A DNA stretch of 37,701 nucleotides from Methylococcales bacterium (GCA_009692395.1 SHZG01000003.1:1-37701), one strand, 5' to 3'; numbered from the stretch's first letter, positions 12,158 to 21,932 are shown. Made by a program: numbers and translations. The notes: a model not told the origin generated them from the sequence alone.

Positions 12158-12242
12158 TGGTGCGAATGGGGAGACTCGAACTCCCACTGGGTAACCAACT
12201 GGTACCTAAAACCAGCGCGTCTACCAATTTCGCCACATTCGC
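12158..12242 (-). tRNA. tRNA-Leu (TAG)
   Basis: Reverse complement GCGAATGTGGCGAAATTGGTAGACGCGCTGGTTTTAGGTACCAG...GGGAGTTCGAGTCTCCCCATTCGCACCA; loop TTTAGGT gives anticodon TAG; long variable arm. Confidence 0.95.
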
Positions 12243-12306
12243 ACGATATGAACCTGCTATTGTAATTGAAATGTTTATTAGATAACAAGCAATAAATTTA
12301 AAATTA

Positions 12307-13191
12307 TTAGACACTAACGGATACAGTAAACCCTACGCCCCTAATATCATCGGCAAATTTATTCAATACATCAATAGACAACGGTGCTAATCGACTGGCT
12401 TCTGGCTGTAATGACGGTCTGGCGATAGTATATAACATCACTTGTTGCACATTAGCGTTCGATGCTTTAAGCCTTGTTAATAGTTGTAAAAAGGCTAATT
12501 TTTCTGTTTCAGATAAACCCTTGCCATCATAATCCACTAAACAAATTTGTAGTTTGGTTGGGCAATACTGACTGGCAAGCAATAAATTTTTCAGATGCGT
12601 TTGACAACTTTGCCGCGCGTTATTCATCAATACCAAGCCTTCATCGGTCGCACTATCGAATTTAAACCACACCTCACCGCCATAATCCTTCAATACTTTC
12701 AGCCCTGCTTGAACTTTAGGTTGATGCGCTAAACTGCCATTAGTAATTAATACATAATTACTGGTCGGCAACACAGCAAACTCCGTTGCTATGCGCCCAA
12801 TTAACTCGACCGCTTTAGCAAAATCGTTGACACTGGTGGGTTCGCCATTACCTGAAATGGCAATATCTTTAATAACCCGCTGATGCTCAGGCACTTGAAA
12901 TTGCTCATAAAAATCACCATGTAGTACGACAGCCAAAAAAAACCGTAATTCATCTTCCAGCAATTGAAAATCTATTTTAGGTGCTGCGCCTACGGTTAAA
13001 TCAGGTACTTGGCAATAAACACACCGCCAATTACAGGCGTTATTAGTATTAAAATTAACACCAATAGACAACCCACCCGCCCGCCGTGACAGCACTGGAT
13101 AAATATAAGTCAGCCCCACAATATCCCGACTATGATTATTTGTTGTTATCAGCATTGACTCGATGACCTCCACAGCTAGCATTAACTTCAA
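12307..13191 (-). CDS. Radical SAM domain protein of uncertain function
   Basis: CNWRCVYC (CX3CX2C), ISGNGEPTS radical SAM GGE-like motif; internal start likely at MLITTNNHSRD. Confidence 0.75.
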   Translation of the reverse strand: MKLMLAVEVIESMLITTNNHSRDIVGLTYIYPVLSRRAGGLSIGVNFNTNNACNWRCVYCQVPDLTVGAAPKIDFQLLEDELRFFLAVVLHGDFYEQFQVPEHQRVIKDIAISGNGEPTSVNDFAKAVELIGRIATEFAVLPTSNYVLITNGSLAHQPKVQAGLKVLKDYGGEVWFKFDSATDEGLVLMNNARQSCQTHLKNLLLASQYCPTKLQICLVDYDGKGLSETEKLAFLQLLTRLKASNANVQQVMLYTIARPSLQPEASRLAPLSIDVLNKFADDIRGVGFTVSVSV

Positions 13192-13303
13192 TAATGAGGC
13201 TATTTTACGGATTTTGAACGAACTGATGACTATTTTTAAAAGATGGCGCGAAAATCTAAGCGATTAACCTACAAATAGTGCTTTATTTTTGCTTTTATGT
13301 CTT

Positions 13304-13332
13304 TTTACACATAAAAATTCTTGTGCTATGCT
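13304..13332 (+). promoter_or_regulatory. Putative sigma-70 promoter upstream of fdsG
   Basis: TTTACA-17-TATGCT. Confidence 0.45.
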
Positions 13333-13401
13333 AGCCGATACATAACATACTGCAACTATAAGGATATAGGTTGTTTTCAATCAAAAAAATCGCCACAGTG
13401 A

Positions 13402-13881
13402 GTGCACATGACAGCATCAACGACTACCGAGACCGTACAAACCATCATCGCTGAACTCAAAGATAAGCAAGGCGCGTTATTACCCATTTTACATGGCATA
13501 CAAAATGCTTTAGGTTACATTCCACCCGATAGTGTGCCTGCTATTGCACAAGGATTAAACTTGTCTCGTGCAGAAGTGCATGGTGTCATTAGTTTCTATC
13601 ACTATTTTCGTGACACCCCTGCGGGTAAACACACGGTGCATTTATGCCGCGCTGAATCCTGCCAATCTATGGGCAGCAATGCCTTAGAAGCCCACGTTAA
13701 AACTAAACTGGGCATTGATTATCACGAAACCACCGCTGACGGGCAGTTTTCCTTAGAACCCGTGTATTGTTTAGGCAACTGTGCGTGTTCACCCGCCATG
13801 CAAATCGGCGAAGAGATTTATGGACGCGTATCTGCTGACTCATTCGATGACATTATGAACGACTTAGGAGCAGACGCATGA
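13402..13881 (+). CDS. fdsG: NAD-dependent formate dehydrogenase gamma subunit (NuoE-like 2Fe-2S)
   Basis: [10 protein letters not shown]...[10 protein letters not shown] thioredoxin-like 2Fe-2S cysteines; 4-bp overlap with fdsB. Confidence 0.88.
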   Translation: MHMTASTTTETVQTIIAELKDKQGALLPILHGIQNALGYIPPDSVPAIAQGLNLSRAEVHGVISFYHYFRDTPAGKHTVHLCRAESCQSMGSNALEAHVKTKLGIDYHETTADGQFSLEPVYCLGNCACSPAMQIGEEIYGRVSADSFDDIMNDLGADA

Positions 13882-15419
13882 GTACCACCATTTATATTTC
13901 AGGCGATTCCACTGCTATATCTATAGGCGCAAACCGCACCGCCGCTGCTGTTGTTAAAGAAGCCGCGCAACGTGGCATAGCGGTTAACTTAGTCCGTAAC
14001 GGTTCACGCGGACTGTTCTGGTTAGAGCCATTAGTCGAAGTGGTCGTTAATAATGATCGTGTTGCTTACGGTGCGGTTAATCACAGTGATGTTGCAGGTT
14101 TGTTTGATGCAGATTTTATCAATGGCGGACACCATTCATTGGCTTTAGGCGCAGTTGAAGAAATTCCCTATTTTAAAAAACAACAACGTTTAACCTTTGC
14201 GCGTGTTGGTATTACCGACCCCATTAGTCTGGATGATTACCTTGCCCATGACGGTTATCGTGGTTTAAAAAATGCCTTAGCATCCAGCCAAGCCGATATA
14301 GTCAAACAAGTCACTGATTCAGGCTTACGCGGACGCGGTGGCGCGGCGTTTCCAACAGGCATTAAATGGAATACCGTTTTAAATACGCCCTCTGAACAAA
14401 AATACATCATCTGCAATGCCGACGAAGGCGACTCAGGCACATTCTCTGACCGTATGATTATGGAAGGCGACCCGTTCGTACTGATTGAAGGCATGACCAT
14501 TGCAGGGTTAGCCGTTGGTGCAAATCAAGGTTTTATTTATTTGCGTGTCGAATACCCACACGCCCATAAAGCCCTGAATGCCGCGATAGCCAAAGCCTAC
14601 GAAGCAAGCTACTTAGGCGACAACATCCAAGGCAGCGGTAAAAAATTTGATTTAGAAGTACGTTTAGGCGCAGGCGCGTATGTTTGTGGCGAAGAAACGT
14701 CATTAATGGAAAGTTTAGAAGGCAAACGTGGCTTAGTGCGTTTCAAACCGCCACTGCCTGCTATCAGCGGGTTATTCGGACAACCCACGGTTGTCAATAA
14801 CGTCATTTCATTGGCTTCCGTGCCTGTCATTTTAGACAAAGGCGGCGATTATTACCGTGATTTCGGCATGGGACGCTCACGCGGCACTTTACCATTACAA
14901 CTCGCGGGCAATCTAAAGCACACAGGTTTGGTTGAAATTGCCTTCGGCATGACTTTACGCGAATTACTTTATGATTTCGGCTGCGGTTCAGCGACAGGCA
15001 GACCGATAAAAGCCGTCCAAGTCGGCGGCCCTTTAGGCGCGTTCGTCCCCGAATCGCAATTTGACACGCCCTTAGATTACGAAGCCTTCGCTGCCAACTG
15101 GACAGTATTGGGTCACGGCGGTGTGGTTGCGTTTGATGACACCATGAACATGGCAGAAATGGCACGTTATGCAATGGAATTCTGTGCCATTGAATCCTGC
15201 GGCAAATGCACCCCCTGCCGTATCGGCTCAACACGCGGTATTGAAGTCATGGACGACATTATCAACAATGTTGACCGCGAAAAAAATGTCGTTTTATTGC
15301 GTTCGCTCTGTGACACCTTATTAAACGGCTCATTATGTGCGTTAGGTGGCATGACTCCGTATCCTGTATTGAGCGCGTTAAACCATTTTCCAGAAGATTT
15401 TGGACTTGATGCTGTGTAA
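13878..15419 (+). CDS. fdsB: NAD-dependent formate dehydrogenase beta subunit (NuoF-like, FMN/NAD/4Fe-4S)
   Basis: [43 protein letters not shown]. Confidence 0.92.
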   Translation: MSTTIYISGDSTAISIGANRTAAAVVKEAAQRGIAVNLVRNGSRGLFWLEPLVEVVVNNDRVAYGAVNHSDVAGLFDADFINGGHHSLALGAVEEIPYFKKQQRLTFARVGITDPISLDDYLAHDGYRGLKNALASSQADIVKQVTDSGLRGRGGAAFPTGIKWNTVLNTPSEQKYIICNADEGDSGTFSDRMIMEGDPFVLIEGMTIAGLAVGANQGFIYLRVEYPHAHKALNAAIAKAYEASYLGDNIQGSGKKFDLEVRLGAGAYVCGEETSLMESLEGKRGLVRFKPPLPAISGLFGQPTVVNNVISLASVPVILDKGGDYYRDFGMGRSRGTLPLQLAGNLKHTGLVEIAFGMTLRELLYDFGCGSATGRPIKAVQVGGPLGAFVPESQFDTPLDYEAFAANWTVLGHGGVVAFDDTMNMAEMARYAMEFCAIESCGKCTPCRIGSTRGIEVMDDIINNVDREKNVVLLRSLCDTLLNGSLCALGGMTPYPVLSALNHFPEDFGLDAV

Positions 15420-15442
15420 TTTAGTTACCTAGGAAGCAGAAA

Positions 15443-15634
15443 ATGATTGTAAGAGCGGTTATTGAATTTGACGTAGAAACACAATCGTTTTCTGCTACTT
15501 GCCCTGAGTTGAACTGTGTATCTTCTTGCAGTATGACAAAAGAAGAAGCAATTAAAAATTTACAGGAAGCGATTGTTTTAATGCTTGAACCGATACCAGA
15601 GAAATTTTTAGCTAAAAGTGTGAGGTTGATGTGA
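15443..15634 (+). CDS. HicB-family antitoxin-like protein
   Basis: MIVRAVIEFDVETQSFSATCPELNCVSSCSMTKEEAIKNLQEAI, HicB partial RNase H-like fold signature; no HicA ORF adjacent. Confidence 0.65.
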   Translation: MIVRAVIEFDVETQSFSATCPELNCVSSCSMTKEEAIKNLQEAIVLMLEPIPEKFLAKSVRLM

Positions 15635-15891
15635 ATACCGCCCAGTTACAAGAAAACTTAGACGCAACCTGCAATGAAGTTTGTCGTAATCACACGCCTG
15701 TTCTGATAGAAAGACAAAATGGCAACGTGGTATTAGTTGCCCAAGAAGATTATGACTCGCTATTGGAAACGACTTATTTATTAAAATCGCCTGCCAATGC
15801 AGAACGGTTATTAGCTAGTTTGAATAATCGCAATAACGACCATTTGTTTGTGACAGTCGATGACCTTAAAGCGCAGCTTAATCTTATCTAA
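15631..15891 (+). CDS. Phd/YefM-family antitoxin-like protein
   Basis: NTAQLQENLDATCNEVCRNHTPVLIERQNGNVVLVAQEDYDSLLETTYLL; overlaps the preceding ORF by 4 bp; no cognate toxin follows. Confidence 0.8.
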   Translation: MNTAQLQENLDATCNEVCRNHTPVLIERQNGNVVLVAQEDYDSLLETTYLLKSPANAERLLASLNNRNNDHLFVTVDDLKAQLNLI

Positions 15892-15892
15892 T

Positions 15893-15976
15893 ACGATAGG
15901 CATAGGGAAAACACAGTAAAAACCAATGTTTACGTTTTCTTCATGGATTAGCTATCGCCCTATCTATCCTACCGAC
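15893..15976. repeat. Imperfect palindromic intergenic element
   Basis: GAAAACACAGTAAA...TTTACGTTTTC inner arms; terminal TATCGCCCTATCTATCCTAC resembles the end of the 21933-22012 repeat (CTACCCATCCTAC). Confidence 0.45.
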
Positions 15977-15986
15977 TAATAAAATT

Positions 15987-17675
15987 ATGATACAACCAGA
16001 ATTTAAATCCTTAATTACGATATTGAATGATAAGATTTTTAGAATACCTGAATATCAACGTCATTATAGTTGGCAATCAAAGCAAAGAAATGATTTATTT
16101 GACGATATTAAAAAGCTAGAAACTGCGCAACAAAAATATGATGACAGAATTCATTTTATGGCAACTATTGTTTGTTTAAAAACTAAAGATAAACAAAAAG
16201 TTGGTTAAAATACTTTTTATATTCATGATATTGTTGATGGACAACAACGTATCACTACTTTGATTGTCTTACTAAAAACACTAAGTATGAAATTAAGAGA
16301 AAATAAGCCAACTGATGAAGCAAACGAATTAGATAAATTATTGGCTAAAGATGCAGGTAATCTTATTATTCTTCAAAATAATCATGACAACCGTGCTATT
16401 CTTAGAAATTACTTAATATCTGGTCAATCTCCAGAATCAAGTGATATAAAAACTAAAGCAGACAATTGTTTAGCTGAAGCAATTAAAGATTGTCAAAAGT
16501 TTGTAAGCTCTTATGATAATACTATAGATTTACTCGAATGAATTAAAAATCATCTTTTCTTCGTTTTTCAGTCATTGGAAGATGAGGGTTCTGTTTATAC
16601 AATTTTTGAAGTTCTTAATAGCCGTGGGCTTGACGTGGATTGGTTAGATAAATGTAAAAACTTATTAATGGGTTTGCTCTATGAATATGCGGAAGATTCT
16701 GATAGTCAAGATTTCATCCAACATTTAAAAGATTTGCATAGCTATTGGTCTGAAATATACAAGGAAATTGGACTACAAAATATCCCTGGACATGAAATAA
16801 TACGATTTGCCGCTACATTGAAAACTAAAGATAATGTTCGTAAACTCAGCAGTGCAGAAGATGCTATCAGTTTTTTTAAAGAAGATTGCATTCAACAACA
16901 ATCAGATAACCTAAAAATAAAAAGAATTATTGATAATACACTTTGGATGAAACAAATTACATCCTGCTTAACCAAGTTATACGCAGAGAAAGAAAAAAGT
17001 GCTATTACTGATATTTCACAAGTTAGACTATTAGCGATAGCAATTATGCTAAAAAATAAATTAAGTAATGAGAATAAAAAATACTTGCTTGACCAATGGG
17101 AACGTACATCTTTTAAGATTTATGGTCTTTCTAAAAAAGACTCACGTTATAATGTTGGAGATTATGTACAATTAGCTAAAGAAATTCAAAAAGTTGTTAA
17201 GCCTAATATTGATGAATTACAGCAATCCATAGCAAAAATAGGTAGTAATTTTGATATTGTATAGCTTGCTAACCAATTAAGAAGAGCTGATTCCTATAAT
17301 GATTGGAACAAGGAATTACGATACTTCTTTTTCGAATATGAAAAATATTTATCTGAATTGCAACGTAGTCAAATTGATAAGATCGTTTGGAGTGGTATAT
17401 GGAAATAAAATCTGAATACTACAATAGAACATATTCTACCAAAAGATAAAAGTGATACAGCGTGGAATAACTTTACACCTGCCGAACATGAAGAATATCT
17501 GCATACTATTGGGAATCTTTGTTTACTCTCACCAAACTTAAATTCAGAGGCAAGTAAAAAGTCGTTTACACATAAAAAACAAATTTATGACCGTGTGAGT
17601 TTAATATCGTTACAACAAGTTAAAGAACATAAAAGCTGGACTAAAATGCCATCCAAAATAGAAGTACAGATTTGA
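15987..17675 (+). pseudogene. DUF262/DUF1524 (GmrSD-like) protein interrupted by four in-frame stop codons
   Basis: One continuous frame: RIPEYQRHYSW, DIVDGQQRITTLIVLL, VFEVLNSRG-like (TIFEVLNSRGLDVDWLDKCKNLLMG), C-terminal TIEHILPKDKSDTAWNNF and LHTIGNLCLLSPNLNSEASKKSF. Stops at 16206 (TAA), 16539 (TGA), 17262 (TAG), 17406 (TAA). Confidence 0.85.
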
Positions 17676-17684
17676 TTAGTTTTG

Positions 17685-17779
17685 CAATAGAGCGTTGGAA
17701 GGATTTGCAATAGCAAACAATCCAGTACGATAGAAATGGGCTGAGGCACGAAGCCCATCAATCGCATTGTAAAATTGAA
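17685..17779. repeat. Compound palindromic intergenic element
   Basis: TTTTGCAATAGAGCG...CGCATTGTAAAA outer arms, inner hairpins GGATTTGC...GCAAACAATCC and ATGGGCT-gaggcacga-AGCCCAT. Confidence 0.5.
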
Positions 17780-17821
17780 AATCAACAAATAACCCCGTCA
17801 GTAAAAAACTGTAATAACACA

Positions 17822-18057
17822 ATGAAAACAACAGCATTTGAACGTATCACCATCGACCCAGAAATATGTCACGGCAAACCCTGTATTCGTGGACTACGTT
17901 ATCCAGTTGAAACTGTTTAGAATGGTTAAGTTCAGGCATGACAATTGCCGATATTCTTGAAGACTATGAAGATATTGAACAAGAGGATATTTTTGCCTCT
18001 CTAAGCTTTGCTGTTCGCTTAACCCAAGTTAAACAAATTGAAATATTAGCGGCATGA
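17822..18057 (+). pseudogene. DUF433 (VapB45-like) antitoxin, frameshifted
   Basis: [32 protein letters not shown] then stop; adding one T at GTTTAG restores [35 protein letters not shown]... Confidence 0.8.
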
Positions 18058-18145
18058 AGTTTTATTATTAACTTGTAGTTGTTAATGTTCGTGGAATGCG
18101 GGATAGATTATACAAAACTGCTCTATATTAATTCAGGAGTTCAAC

Positions 18146-18373
18146 ATGGCTACTTTACATATTGAAAATATCAACGAAGACTGTATTAAAAACTATGAAT
18201 CGATTTCGTTGGCAGAAAAACAAAAAATCAACCAATTAATTGAAGAGTTTTTAACAAAACAATGCGTTATTAAACGCCGTCAACCGCCTGTTTCTATTGC
18301 GGGTAAGGGTGGAATAATTGGCGATTTAATAGAACCTTGCGTTGCTATTGAGGACTTTGAATGCCTGAATTAG
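18146..18373 (+). CDS. Small antitoxin-like protein partnered with PIN toxin
   Basis: Small ORF with Shine-Dalgarno (CAGGAG), overlaps the start of a PIN-domain gene at 18361. Confidence 0.55.
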   Translation: MATLHIENINEDCIKNYESISLAEKQKINQLIEEFLTKQCVIKRRQPPVSIAGKGGIIGDLIEPCVAIEDFECLN

Positions 18374-18765
18374 TGGTATTGGATACGCATATTTGAGTTT
18401 GGTGGATAAATGACAAGTTTTCTTATTTGTCAGAACAAAAAATTAATATCATAGAGCAAAGTGAACGAGTAGCTGTTTCCGTTATATCTTGTTTTGAAAT
18501 AGCTCAATTGGTAAAACGTGAACGTTTAATTTTACCTTTACCAGTGAATGAATGGTTACAAGAAGCGTTAGCACCTGCGGGTATTGAATTACTGCCCTTA
18601 TCGCTTGCTATTACTTGCCGTGCCGTTGATTTAACCGATATTTATAAAGACCCATTTGACCGAATGATTATTGCCACTGCTTTGGATTATAAGGCTAAAT
18701 TAATGAGCGTTGATGGACATTTTAAAAATTATCCTGAATTACAAGGATATTTACTCGATTTTTAG
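18361..18765 (+). pseudogene. PIN-domain (VapC-like) toxin with in-frame TGA at codon 12
   Basis: MPELVVLDTHI*VWWINDKFSYLS...SCFEIAQLV...YKDPFDRMIIATALDYKAKLMSVD; TGA at 18394-18396 where W is expected (LDTHIWVWW). Confidence 0.8.
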
Positions 18766-18817
18766 CAAACTATTCCATTTAGAAAATATGCAGCATAAAC
18801 CAATCATTGAATACAAT

Positions 18818-18845
18818 TTGACGGTTATAAACCCATTCGAAGAAT
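18818..18845 (+). promoter_or_regulatory. Possible promoter upstream of fdsA
   Basis: TTGACG-16-AAGAAT. Confidence 0.25.
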
Positions 18846-18895
18846 AACGCCTAAGGCACAAACACACGCCGCCGTGACCATACGAGGAAAACACC

Positions 18896-21748
18896 ATGAG
18901 CATGAATAAAGAAAAAGATTTTGGCACACCCGCCAGTGTTGCCACCCAGACTATTAACTTAGAAATTGATGGTTTTAAAGTCACTGTACCCGCAGGTACG
19001 TCGGTTATGCGAGCGGCGGCAAGTATTGGTATTGATATTCCTAAGCTGTGTGCGACTGATAGCATCGAGCCGTTTGGTTCGTGTCGTTTGTGTGTGGTGC
19101 AGATTGAAGGTGGGCGTGGTATGCCAGCTTCTTGTACTACACCCGTCGGCGAAGGCATGAAAGTCGCCACCCAAAATAAAAAACTCGCGGACGTGCGCCG
19201 TGGTGTGATGGAACTGTATATTTCTGACCATCCCTTAGATTGTTTAACCTGTTCTGCCAATGGCGATTGCGAATTGCAAGACATGGCGGGTGCGGTCGGT
19301 TTGCGTGAAGTCCGTTATAAACCAGTCACTACTCATTTGGATGCTAAGAAAGACAACAGCAACCCGTATTTCAGTTTTGATCCGAGCAAATGTATCGTTT
19401 GTTCACGTTGCGTGCGTGCTTGTGAAGAAACTCAAGGTACATTTGCATTGACGATTGACGGGCGCGGTTTTGATTCTAAAGTCTCACCCAGTCAAAACCA
19501 AGACTTTTTAAGTTCTGAGTGTGTATCCTGTGGCGCGTGTGTGCAAGCCTGTCCAACTGCCACGTTGATGGAAAAATCAGTGATTGACCACGGTCAACCA
19601 GAACACGCTATTGTCACCACTTGCGCGTATTGCGGTGTCGGCTGTTCATTCCGTGCGGAAATGAAAGGCGATCAAGTCATTCGCATGGTGCCAAATAAAG
19701 ACGGCAAAGCCAACCACGGGCATTCATGCGTCAAAGGACGTTTTGCTTTCGGTTACGCGACTCACAAAGACCGCATTACCAAACCGATGATTCGTGCCAG
19801 TATCAAAGATGCGTGGCAAGAAGTGAGCTGGGAAGAGGCGATTAATCACGCCGCGTCTGAACTCAGACGCATTCAAGCCAAATACGGCAAAGATTCTATC
19901 GGCGGTATTACCTCCTCACGTTGTACTAACGAAGAAACCTACCTTGTACAAAAATTCATTCGTGCAGGTTTCGGTAATAATAACGTCGATACTTGCGCCC
20001 GCGTGTGCCATTCCCCCACAGGTTACGGCTTAAAGAAAACCTTTGGTGAAGCCTCGGGTACGCAAGATTTTGATTCGGTGATGGATTCTGATGTCATTGT
20101 GGTCATCGGTGCCAATCCGACTGACGGTCATCCTGTGTTTGCTTCAATGATGAAAAAACGCCTACGTCAAGGCGCGAAATTGATTATCGTTGATCCGCGC
20201 GAAATTGATTTAGTGAACAAATCACCACACATTCAAGCGGACTACCATTTGAAACTACGCCCCAGCACCAACGTCGCGTTAATCAATGCCTTGGCGTATG
20301 TGGTTGTCACTGAAAATCTAGTGGATGAAGACTTTGTCAAAGCCCGTTGTGATGTCGCCTCGTTTGAAAAATGGCGTACATTTATCAATCAGGAAAAAAA
20401 CTCACCCGAAGCTAGTGCAGCCATTACAGGTGTTCCTGCTGCCGATATCAGAGCCGCCGCGCGTTTATATGCTACTGAAAAAAATGGCGCTATTTACTAC
20501 GGCTTAGGCGTTACTGAACACAGCCAAGGTTCAACCATGGTGATCGGTATTGCCAACTTGGCAATGGCAACAGGTAATCTAGGGCGCAGAGGCGTCGGTG
20601 TCAATCCATTACGCGGACAAAATAACGTGCAAGGTTCATGCGATATGGGTTCATTCCCGCATGAATTCCCCGGTTATCGCAACGTGGCTGACCCTGTGAC
20701 TCGCGCCTTTTTTGAAGACGCATGGCAAGCCCCATTAAGCGGTGAACCAGGTTTACGCATTCCCAATATGTTTGATGCCGCGCTCGATGGCAGCTTCTTA
20801 GGCTTGTATTGTGAAGGCGAAGACATTGCCCAATCTGATCCCGATATTAAACACGTTCATGCCGCGTTACGCGCGATGGAATGCGTGATTGTTCAAGATA
20901 TTTTCTTAAACGAAACTGCAAAATTTGCCCACGTCTTCTTGCCTGGTGCATCATTTTTAGAAAAAGACGGCACATTTACCAACGCAGAACGCCGTATTTC
21001 GCCCGTGCGCAAAGTGATGAAACCCTTGGCAACTTATGCCGATTGGGAAGTTACACAAATGTTATCCAACGCATTAGGCTACCCGATGAACTACAGCCAT
21101 CCATCAGAAATTATGGATGAAATTGCCAGTTTAAAACCGACGTTCAGTCATGTCAGTTATCAAAAAATCGATGAACTTGGCAGTGTGCAATGGCCTTGCA
21201 CAGAAGAAGCTCCCGAAGGCACACCCACGCTGCACGAGGAACATTTCTTGCGTGATAACGGCAAAGGTCTGTTCATGTTGACCGAATATGTGGCAACCAG
21301 CGAAAAAATCACCCCAATGTTCCCGTTGATTTTGACCACAGGACGGATATTGTCGCAATACAACGTCGGCGCACAAACTCGCCGCACAGAAAACAACGCG
21401 TGGCACAGTGAAGACCGTTTAGAAATTCATCCGCACGATGCCGAAGATCGCGGCATAGTTGATGGCGATTGGGTAGGAATTAAGAGCCGTGCTGGGGAAA
21501 CCGTATTACGCGCCTTAGTGACTGAGCGCGTACAAGTCGGCGTAGTTTATACCACCTTCCATTTCCCTGAATCAGGCGCGAACGTCATCACCACCGACAA
21601 TTCAGACTGGGCGACTAACTGCCCTGAATATAAAGTCACTGCCGTACAGATTGCGAAAGTACTCGCCCCGTCAGAATGGCAACAAAACTATGCAGATTTC
21701 AGTGAGCAGCAATTGGAATTGTTGGAAGCAGCACAACACAACGCCTAA
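18896..21748 (+). CDS. fdsA: NAD-dependent formate dehydrogenase alpha subunit (molybdopterin/tungstopterin, Cys type)
   Basis: N-terminal 2Fe-2S (CxxC...), 4Fe-4S clusters CIVCSRCVRAC and CVSCGACVQACP, CAYCGVGCSF, active-site region ARVCHSPTGYGL. Confidence 0.93.
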   Translation: MSMNKEKDFGTPASVATQTINLEIDGFKVTVPAGTSVMRAAASIGIDIPKLCATDSIEPFGSCRLCVVQIEGGRGMPASCTTPVGEGMKVATQNKKLADVRRGVMELYISDHPLDCLTCSANGDCELQDMAGAVGLREVRYKPVTTHLDAKKDNSNPYFSFDPSKCIVCSRCVRACEETQGTFALTIDGRGFDSKVSPSQNQDFLSSECVSCGACVQACPTATLMEKSVIDHGQPEHAIVTTCAYCGVGCSFRAEMKGDQVIRMVPNKDGKANHGHSCVKGRFAFGYATHKDRITKPMIRASIKDAWQEVSWEEAINHAASELRRIQAKYGKDSIGGITSSRCTNEETYLVQKFIRAGFGNNNVDTCARVCHSPTGYGLKKTFGEASGTQDFDSVMDSDVIVVIGANPTDGHPVFASMMKKRLRQGAKLIIVDPREIDLVNKSPHIQADYHLKLRPSTNVALINALAYVVVTENLVDEDFVKARCDVASFEKWRTFINQEKNSPEASAAITGVPAADIRAAARLYATEKNGAIYYGLGVTEHSQGSTMVIGIANLAMATGNLGRRGVGVNPLRGQNNVQGSCDMGSFPHEFPGYRNVADPVTRAFFEDAWQAPLSGEPGLRIPNMFDAALDGSFLGLYCEGEDIAQSDPDIKHVHAALRAMECVIVQDIFLNETAKFAHVFLPGASFLEKDGTFTNAERRISPVRKVMKPLATYADWEVTQMLSNALGYPMNYSHPSEIMDEIASLKPTFSHVSYQKIDELGSVQWPCTEEAPEGTPTLHEEHFLRDNGKGLFMLTEYVATSEKITPMFPLILTTGRILSQYNVGAQTRRTENNAWHSEDRLEIHPHDAEDRGIVDGDWVGIKSRAGETVLRALVTERVQVGVVYTTFHFPESGANVITTDNSDWATNCPEYKVTAVQIAKVLAPSEWQQNYADFSEQQLELLEAAQHNA

Positions 21749-21760
21749 CAGACGGCTTTT

Positions 21761-21845
21761 GTAGGTTGGGTTGCGGCTGTTTCGCAACCCAACAGATGCT
21801 AGAGGTAGGTGTTGGGTTGCCAAAAAGACGGCAATCCAATCTACG
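21761..21845. repeat. Interspersed palindromic repeat, copy 1 (GTAGGTTGGGTTGC type)
   Basis: GTAGGTTGGGTTGCGGCTGTTTCGCAACCCAAC...TTGGGTTGCCAAAAAGACGGCAATCCAATCTACG; near-identical to 30586-30667. Confidence 0.8.
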
Positions 21846-21932
21846 CTACTGGTTTCAAGCGAGATAATGTTTATTATTATGAAAAAAACTTTAACCCCCG
21901 TAGATACCGTCTTGCTGTCAAAAGTGCAACTT

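Noticed and set aside
12057-12314. 85-aa minus-strand ORF
   Set aside because: Overlaps tRNA-Leu and its terminator; no protein-like features.
14827-15234. Antisense ORFs within fdsB (and similar ones in ppiD, lon, clpX, fdsA, murA, hisG)
   Set aside because: Shadow ORFs opposite strong conserved CDSs, without recognisable domains or start context.
15893-17779. CRISPR array or retron/ncRNA at the palindromic intergenic elements
   Set aside because: No regularly spaced direct repeats and no reverse transcriptase or cas gene; the structures are isolated inverted repeats.
16539-18396. TGA read as tryptophan (code reassignment or recoding)
   Set aside because: TGA is used as a normal terminator by intact genes such as fdsG and the acyl-CoA ligase, and TAA/TAG stops also interrupt the DUF262 gene.
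18896-21748. Selenocysteine-type formate dehydrogenase
   Set aside because: The active-site region reads ARVCHSPTGYGL with Cys and the ORF is uninterrupted; no SECIS needed.
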